The notes beneath the pieces are model-generated. The model made no database searches. It was not told the origin of the DNA and was given only the letters and a program-made list of their open reading frames with translations. A stretch of DNA of 37,201 nucleotides from contig CALHDG010000079.1 of assembly GCA_938023075.1 (NCBI GenBank), positions 1 through 37,201 on the forward strand. Reading direction: 5' to 3'. The stretch comes from an uncultured Chitinophagales bacterium. Its GTDB lineage: Bacteria > Bacteroidota > Bacteroidia > Chitinophagales > JAHDHT01. This document shows positions 32,101 through 37,201 of the stretch, piece by piece. Position numbers and translations under genes: made by a program. Position 1 is the first letter of the stretch, and every line of letters begins with the position of its first letter.

Positions 32101-34961
32101 GACCGACCATTACTTATACCGGAGCATCTACTAAAGCTTTAGATCAACTATCATTTAGTTGTTCCGCTTTTTCTGATCCTCAAGGTGCCAATACCTTTGC
32201 TGCACAAGAATGGCGAATTGGGGAATGGTCAAACCCAAACAATCCTATATATTTACTAAACGAAGAGCCCAAATATGAAATTGAAACAGTTTGGACAAGC
32301 GGCGAACTCAGTAACGCTCAAAGTAATATAACCATACCGGCAGAAGCTAATTTAAAAGAAGGTAGAACTTATAAAGCAAGAGTACGCTATAAAGATAATA
32401 CCGGAAGATGGAGCCGTTGGTCTTCTTCTTCAACCGTGGTGCCAACTGCCGCAAGTAATCCAGCTAACTATAATTTAGTTATTAATGAAGTGATGTATCA
32501 TCCTGAAGAAAACTGTGGAGTTGAATTTATTGAATTATATAATAACAGCAATAGCACTATTAGTTTAAATAATTTCAAATTTACTAATGGGGTAGATTAC
32601 CACTTTCCAGCCAATGCAACTATAGCTGCTAATGATTATTTAGTGATTACGAAAGATAGTGTAGAGTTTATATGTAAATATGGTTTTGCCCCTTTTGGTG
32701 ATTATAAAAATGGTTTGTCTAATGGAGGTGAAAAAATAGTATTGAAGGGACCTTATAGAGTAGTGGTTGATTCTTTAATATATGATGATAGGCAACCCTG
32801 GCCCGAAGAGGCTGATGGAATGGGCGCCTCCTTATCATTAATAAATGCAGATTATGATAACTTATTAGCATCCAGTTGGACAGCCTCAGTAGATAAATGT
32901 GGTACGCCGGGAGCTAAAAATAATTTGTGCAGACCCATCATAAACAGTCCTATTGTGGCAAATGTATCTTGTGCGGGTGCGTCAGATGGTTTTATATCAA
33001 ACGATATTTTAGGTGGCACAGCTCCGCTAGCTTATGCCTGGAGTAATGGAGAAACAGGTGCTTCTATTAGCAATATATCAGCCGGTACTTATACCGTTAT
33101 TGTTACCGATGCTTTTCAATGTCAATTTGACTATGAATTTCAGGTTTCAGAACCTACTCAGTTAACGTTTAGCATTAATAGTACAAACGAAACCTATTTT
33201 CAGTTAGCTGATGGAACTGCTGAGGCATCAGTGTCAGGTGGAACGCCTCCCTATTCTTATTTATGGTCAGATGGTAGTACTACGCCGTCAATAAGTAGTT
33301 TAATGCCAGGCTCATACAGTCTCACAGTTACGGATGCAAACTATTGTTCACTTACACAAAATGTAGTGATTGAGGCAATTGATTGCAGCACTTTAGCTTT
33401 GTCAATAAATTCAACCGATGAAAGTTTTTTCCAAGCGAACGATGCTACCGCTACGGCTGTGGTAAGTGGAGGTGTTAGCCCGTACAACTATAGTTGGTCT
33501 AATGGAGCTACGGTTGCAAGCCTTGTTAATTTAACACCAGGAGCATATACCGTTACAGTAATTGATGCCTTGGGATGTAATACCACGCAAACCGCTAATG
33601 TTTCAGCAGTTAATTGCGATAATTTTACGGCTACCATTACTGCTACCAATGAAAGTTATTATCAAACCAATGATGGTAGTGTTGCAGTTACACCAACAGG
33701 CGGCGCAAGTCCCTATTCCTTCAATTGGTCTAATGGGGCAACAACTAGCAGCATAACTAATTTAATACCAAACAGCTATACCATTGAAGTGGTAGATGCC
33801 TTAGGTTGTACTTTTACAGAAACGGTCAATATTGCGGCAATTGATTGCATCGATATTGCTACTGCAATTAGCTCAACTGATGAGAGTTATTTTAATACAA
33901 ACGACGGTACAGCTATGGCAATAGTAAATAATGGTGTTGAACCCTATGCTTACAATTGGTCAAATGGGTCAAGAGTGGCTAACCTAACCAACTTAACACC
34001 AGGCTCATATACCGTAACGGTTACCGATGCAGTGGGTTGTACTTCAATTGAAAGTGTAAATATTGTTGGGATAAGCTGTGGCACTTTTGGAACTATTGTT
34101 AACACTACAGACGAAAGCTACCATCAGGCAAACAACGGTATCGCCGAAGTTGTTATTAGCAATGGAGTTGCTCCAATAAATTATAACTGGTCTAATGGAG
34201 ATACGTCTCATATGGCGGTTAATTTAGCACCAGGCAGCTATTCGGTTGCTATTACCGATGCAGTAGGTTGTGTGTCGTCTCGTTCTATAACTATTAATGC
34301 AATTGATTGTAGCAATTATACAGTTTCTACCAGTAAAACAGATGAAACTGCTGTTGAAGCAAATGATGGAACAGCCAGTGTAAGTGTATTTTCAGGTGTT
34401 ACGCCGTTTACTTATCTTTGGTCTAATGGTGCAACCACCGCATCTGTAGTTAATTTGGCTCCAGATTTTTATACCGTAGAAGTTACCGATGCAGTAGGTT
34501 GTTCATTAACAGAAAACATAGCTATTAATCCTCTACTTTGTAATGGCTTCAATATTAGTATTGATTATGAGCCAGAAAGCAGCTATCAAGCCAATGATGC
34601 AAAAGCTGAGGCATACATTACAGGTGGTTTATCGCCATATACCTATCTATGGTCTAATGGAGCAACTACACCTTCCATTAGTAATTTAATACCAGCTGAT
34701 TACACAGTAGCAATTACTGATAGTTTAGGTTGTATGGATATGCGAAGCATTGCATTAGGGTGTCCAGATACTTTTATTAACATGGAAAACTTTATTTTGC
34801 ATTCCGGTACAGAACAGGTTTCCGATTATATTTTATCCAATGGAATTGTTAGACAAGACAGTGTGGTTATTTATAAAGCCGGTAACTTAATTGAACTACA
34901 AAATGATTTTGAGGTATTACCAGGTGCCAACTTCGAAGCGGATATAGAAGATTGTCAGTAG
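29115..34961 (+). CDS. Giant secreted CotH/lamin-tail protein with eight SprB repeats
   Basis: This 1,948-residue exoprotein is organised as a signal peptide (1-29), a DNRLRE/CBM-like beta domain (~30-205) and thrombospondin type 3 calcium repeats (DSDNDGVCNNEDVC, ~213-265). Next come lamin-tail domain 1 (IVINEINYRN, ~270-400) and a CotH kinase-like domain (~580-960; GFRARGKGSRHFRLKKN and QCGDYDENFGMP at ~856). An Fn3-like segment (~993-1110) and lamin-tail domain 2 (LVINEVMYHPEENCGVEFIE, ~1117-1240) follow. Eight SprB repeats (WSNGATTxS type, ~1299-1880) lead to a C-terminal 3-coathanger-like domain (AGNLIELQNDFEVLPGA) ending IEDCQ. CotH domains are atypical kinases in spore coats and some secreted proteins; activity here is unproven. 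It has no classical T9SS tail. The start is ATG, followed at once by the signal sequence. Confidence 0.93.
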   Translation: MNHFNHFIAYLCIIITTCLLFISSNSFSQSTICIRINNGIDDVEENLTDGFIDTNSSDIELTYNKTFNQMSGFRFNNINIPQGATITNAQIQFGTDEVQTEAVNLTIQGENIDDAPPFNNIAYNLSSRSKTNSSVAWSPDPWNNIGDAGAAQKTPDISSIITEIVSRPGFKKGNSIVIAVSSSDVGVRTAESYEGLPSLAAELCVTFWPCGVGLPDSDNDGVCNNEDVCNGFNDNVDVDNDGIPDGCDQCIDTNNNNICDEADPAFLKKIVINEINYRNTLVDKNTDFIELYNADDTAVDLSGWALTSGVHYKFPAETTLNAGAYLVIAQNPADVEEQFTISGVLGPYTGSLNAKSDEVVLKDTFFNTIDKVDYDSWKEWPSVRYDDYETSGLDGDGNTITINNKVAKSIQKMHPDLPGRHGGSWQGFTPTPQVKNTGVFQSNPSDIPVINRVSRSPNTTLSGRDVRIITEIENLENLSGSVSVKLEYQTMTAGNYIRKDSSAYSSLANWAVINMLDDGAGIDSVANNGVYSAIIPANVQQHRKLVRYRIRIETSNGFNELFPRQEHNESNYAYYVYNGQNRFNGYSFNQLSELQSIQLIATQNHVNEYIASTSYNANEYPGEGTLVYNGKVYDHIGFRARGKGSRHFRLKKNLKFDLNPEHTIKVEDDWGKAYDEERGKLSLSGTWVNDANSHGLTESLIYKLAELTGGFNKLADYCQLRIVDSSTENGNDGDFWGIYLILEDWGGDMLAEHDLPDGNIYSYKGWLLAHEGDDGPYGANNSIYSSWNSNLGNSQDGCSSCAVPTQSQSFYQNNIHFDYYFADWVLNEIVGNGETNYPGQHSYREYYDPEAQRWVVQCGDYDENFGMPHSGKVVYNRSESLNSRDARQPLEPQVSSYNSILIDFKNHLTNTLDLLFNTEQENHLIKSETAKIYNSNGTNWTDLDYSRWSNQLDGHGEQMSYSNYQSDVINWYDTWFSARESYLRNTAFSDDSIPNRPTITYTGASTKALDQLSFSCSAFSDPQGANTFAAQEWRIGEWSNPNNPIYLLNEEPKYEIETVWTSGELSNAQSNITIPAEANLKEGRTYKARVRYKDNTGRWSRWSSSSTVVPTAASNPANYNLVINEVMYHPEENCGVEFIELYNNSNSTISLNNFKFTNGVDYHFPANATIAANDYLVITKDSVEFICKYGFAPFGDYKNGLSNGGEKIVLKGPYRVVVDSLIYDDRQPWPEEADGMGASLSLINADYDNLLASSWTASVDKCGTPGAKNNLCRPIINSPIVANVSCAGASDGFISNDILGGTAPLAYAWSNGETGASISNISAGTYTVIVTDAFQCQFDYEFQVSEPTQLTFSINSTNETYFQLADGTAEASVSGGTPPYSYLWSDGSTTPSISSLMPGSYSLTVTDANYCSLTQNVVIEAIDCSTLALSINSTDESFFQANDATATAVVSGGVSPYNYSWSNGATVASLVNLTPGAYTVTVIDALGCNTTQTANVSAVNCDNFTATITATNESYYQTNDGSVAVTPTGGASPYSFNWSNGATTSSITNLIPNSYTIEVVDALGCTFTETVNIAAIDCIDIATAISSTDESYFNTNDGTAMAIVNNGVEPYAYNWSNGSRVANLTNLTPGSYTVTVTDAVGCTSIESVNIVGISCGTFGTIVNTTDESYHQANNGIAEVVISNGVAPINYNWSNGDTSHMAVNLAPGSYSVAITDAVGCVSSRSITINAIDCSNYTVSTSKTDETAVEANDGTASVSVFSGVTPFTYLWSNGATTASVVNLAPDFYTVEVTDAVGCSLTENIAINPLLCNGFNISIDYEPESSYQANDAKAEAYITGGLSPYTYLWSNGATTPSISNLIPADYTVAITDSLGCMDMRSIALGCPDTFINMENFILHSGTEQVSDYILSNGIVRQDSVVIYKAGNLIELQNDFEVLPGANFEADIEDCQ

Positions 34962-35080
34962 TTGAAATAGTTAAGGTGTTTTAATTTGTAATACCAATTT
35001 GATATAAGCTCTATATAGATACAGCAATATTATAGTAATTATTAATTAATAATTAACAATTAATAAGTATCATTGTTGTT

Positions 35081-36073
35081 ATGCAGTTGTTTACTACCGT
35101 ACCAGTACAACCTCAATTGTTTTCGTTTAACTATAAAACCAGGTTCGCTTTGTTTGGTTCTTGCTTTGCCGAAAATATTGGCAAACGTTTGCAAAATTAT
35201 AAATTGAAAACCTTGATGAATCCATTGGGCATATCGTATAGCCCACTGTCAATATCCAACAGCTTTCAACGAATATTCAACAAAAAACAATTTGCAGAAT
35301 CAGACGTACATTTGCTTAATGAGCAATGGTTTAGTTTTCATCATCATACCAAATTAAACTCTTTAAGTAAAGAAACACATTTAAGCAAACTAAATACTAC
35401 AATTGAACAGGCTAATCAATTTTTACTAAATACCAATGTACTTATTGTAACTTTTGGTACCGCTTATAGTTACCAATTAATTGAAACCGGTGAAGTAGTT
35501 GCCAACTGTCAAAAAGTGCCTCAACAATTTTTTAAAAAGAGCCGGAGTAGTGTAAAACAAATAGCTGAAATATATGAAGTGCTGTTAAAACAATTGTTTT
35601 CTTTAAATGATGATCTTAAAGTGGTGTTTACAGTTAGTCCGGTTAGGCATATTAAAGATGGCATAATTGAAAACCAAAAGAGCAAAGCCGTTTTATTGTT
35701 AGCAATTGATGCGTTAACTACACGGTTTAAAGAAAAAACAAGTTATTTTCCTGCTTATGAAATAATGATAGATGAATTAAGAGACTATCGTTTTTATGAT
35801 AAAGATTTACTACATCCTAACGAAACAGCAATTGATTATATTTGGAAACAGTTTTGCAAAAGCTATTTAAGTGAACCAACAAATACTACTCTATATAAAT
35901 TGGATAAACTGTTGCAACAAGTCAATCATCAACCATTCAATCCGTATTCAGCACAACATCAAACTGCTACTAAGCAGTTAATCAATCGCCTACAAGCATT
36001 TCAACAAGAACATGGAATTAATTTAAATGAAGAAATAAATGTCTTATCTAATCAAATATTAACACATGAATAA
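35081..36073 (+). CDS. GSCFA domain-containing protein (SGNH-like)
   Basis: This 330-residue protein has the family-defining motif FGSCFAENIG near residue 28, followed by NPLGISYSP, VTFGTAYSY, TVSPVRHIKDG and LLHPNETAIDYIW. GSCFA proteins belong to the SGNH/GDSL-like hydrolases: the Ser of GSCFA serves as nucleophile, and Asp/His in the late DLLHPNETA block would complete the triad. The substrate is unknown; acyl or glycan esters are plausible from the superfamily. No signal peptide is visible, so it should be cytoplasmic. It lies 119 bp behind the CotH protein and 107 bp before the sulfotransferase-like gene, without tight coupling to either. Confidence 0.9.
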   Translation: MQLFTTVPVQPQLFSFNYKTRFALFGSCFAENIGKRLQNYKLKTLMNPLGISYSPLSISNSFQRIFNKKQFAESDVHLLNEQWFSFHHHTKLNSLSKETHLSKLNTTIEQANQFLLNTNVLIVTFGTAYSYQLIETGEVVANCQKVPQQFFKKSRSSVKQIAEIYEVLLKQLFSLNDDLKVVFTVSPVRHIKDGIIENQKSKAVLLLAIDALTTRFKEKTSYFPAYEIMIDELRDYRFYDKDLLHPNETAIDYIWKQFCKSYLSEPTNTTLYKLDKLLQQVNHQPFNPYSAQHQTATKQLINRLQAFQQEHGINLNEEINVLSNQILTHE

Positions 36074-36103
36074 AATAGATTAGCCATTATGCAAAGGCAT
36101 GCT

Positions 36104-36111
36104 TATATTTG
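36104..36111 (+). promoter_or_regulatory. Possible -7 box before the sulfotransferase-like gene
   Basis: TATATTTG at 36104-36111 matches the TAnnTTTG -7 element exactly. A good TTG -33 box is not evident at the proper distance (TTAG at 36080-36083 is the nearest). The leader would be about 60 nt. Confidence 0.3.
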
Positions 36112-36180
36112 TAAAACTTTTAAAGCAACATCATATTATTTGATCATTAATATTCATCATTAATTATTTAAAATTAGGCA

Positions 36181-37201
36181 TGAGACTTTTTGTTACACTA
36201 TTTACCATAACTTTAATGCAACTTTTTGTGTCAGCTCAAGATCCAACAGTTGGGTTATTGTATCATGATGAAACAAAAGCTTTTGATGGATTCACTATGT
36301 TTCTTGGTGGGCAACGTAATGTGTATTTAGTTGATAATTGCGGCAACTTAATTAATAAGTGGGAAAACACCTTACCCGCAGGTGCCACTGTTTATTTATT
36401 ACCAAATGGTAATTTAATGCGTGCCGTGCGCAGAGGGCAAACCACTTTTCAAGGCGGCGGTATTGGTGGCGCTGTTGAAATGTTAGATTGGAACAACAAT
36501 GTACTTTGGCAGTTTGATTATCACGAAAACAACAGCCATCACCAACATCATGATATAGAACCTTTACCCAATGGCAATGTATTAATTTTAGCCTGGGAAC
36601 ATCGAACAGGAGAGGAAGCAATTGCGAAAGGCAGAGCCTTTAATAAAGCCGTTTGGCCAACACAAATTGTTGAAGTGTTTCCTGCCGGAGCAAACGATGG
36701 TAAAATTGTTTGGTCTTGGCATTTATGGGATCATACTATACAAGAGGTAAGTGATAGCTTGCCTGACTATGGCATAATTAGTGAACACCCAGAACTATTG
36801 GATATTAACCTTGGAGGAGAAGGTGTTTTTCCAGGTGCAGTACGAGGTTTAGATTGGCTGCATTGCAATTCGGTAGAATATATTGAAGAATTTGATTGGA
36901 TTTTAATTAGTAGTAAACATATGCATGAAATATACATTATAGATCATAGCACAACTACAGAAGAAGCCGCAGGGCATACCGGAGGGAAGTATGGAAAAGG
37001 AGGAGATTTTTTATACCGTTGGGGTAATCCGCAAAACTACCGGCGAGGTACAGTTGCTGAAAAAGCATTGGCTGGTCAACACGATGCTATATGGATACCT
37101 GGTGATGAAACTAAGCCTCCTCAAATAATGCTGGTCAACAATGGTAAAGATGGTAGAGTGGATGTATTAACGCCTCCATTAACTGCTGATGGTAAGTTTG
37201 C
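36181..37201 (+). CDS. Aryl-sulfate sulfotransferase-like secreted protein (3' end beyond window)
   Basis: The first ~340 residues are in the window and the frame is still open at 37201. A signal peptide (RLFVTLFTITLMQLFVSAQ) is followed by an arylsulfotransferase-type beta-propeller sequence. LPNGNLMRAVRR, WQFDYHENNSHHQHHDIEPLP (a histidine-rich active-site-like loop), PLPNGNVLILAWEH, DWLHCNSVEY, ISSKHMHEIYIID, YRWGNPQNYRRG and QHDAIWIPG are repeated NG/W blade motifs with the conserved histidines. Family members transfer sulfate between phenolic compounds in the periplasm, but many Bacteroidota relatives are uncharacterised. The C-terminal part, where a T9SS tail would lie, is not visible. 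The ATG at 36181 directly precedes the signal sequence. Confidence 0.85.

Noticed and set aside
33562-33756. Short ORF inside the CotH/SprB gene in another frame
   Set aside because: It arises from the repetitive codons of the SprB array and has no start context or homology signal.

Overview
The window comes from a low-GC member of the Bacteroidota. The evidence is a gliding-motility/type IX secretion (T9SS) type B C-terminus, SprB-type repeats, 3-coathanger-stack-like C-termini, CotH and lamin-tail domains, a GSCFA protein, TAnnTTTG-type promoters, starts without Shine-Dalgarno sequences, and the long SecA typical of the phylum. I cannot place it below phylum with confidence. No rRNA, tRNA, CRISPR array, integrase or complete insertion sequence was recognised. 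The window opens in non-coding DNA and ends inside a gene.

Layout. (1) Positions 1-666 hold a tandem pair of 145-bp palindrome-rich repeats and a promoter, followed by an S41 C-terminal processing protease (667-2322) with a clear terminator. (2) Positions 2460-9162 are a glycan/glycolipid locus in two divergent operons. On the minus strand are a small membrane ORF, two large membrane proteins lying in one reading frame and separated by a single stop codon (probably a GT-C type glycosyltransferase, possibly split), and a DPM1-like GT2 enzyme. On the plus strand are a DUF2304 membrane protein and two GT4 glycosyltransferases. The GT2 probably charges a polyprenyl phosphate and the membrane enzymes use that donor. 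(3) Positions 9235-12627 carry housekeeping genes: a TrmN6-like tRNA methyltransferase and Lon. (4) Positions 12675-14266 hold a two-gene OLD-like system, an SMC/ABC-type ATPase plus a DUF3226-like TOPRIM protein. This is the best candidate for a poorly described, probably anti-phage, system. Repeat-rich non-coding DNA follows it. (5) Positions 14883-18825 (minus) carry a PKD-domain T9SS cargo protein, a small lipoprotein and a short asparaginase-domain protein. (6) Positions 18826-22554 hold a structured intergenic element, a consensus promoter and secA. (7) Positions 22555-23429 are a graveyard of secreted-protein fragments. (8) Positions 23430-34961 carry two very large secreted proteins, an M43 metalloprotease with nine SprB repeats and a CotH/lamin-tail protein with eight. 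Both end in the same type of C-terminal domain. Between them lie a YwqK-like lipoprotein, a DUF547 protein and a 159-bp foldback (MITE-like) element. (9) Positions 35081-37201 hold a GSCFA protein and the start of an aryl-sulfate sulfotransferase-like protein.

As a whole the region is mostly about the cell surface: periplasmic proteolysis, Sec export, glycan assembly and large T9SS-style exoproteins, with one probable defence module directly behind lon. All functional calls rest on motifs read by eye and recalled family knowledge; no database search was run.
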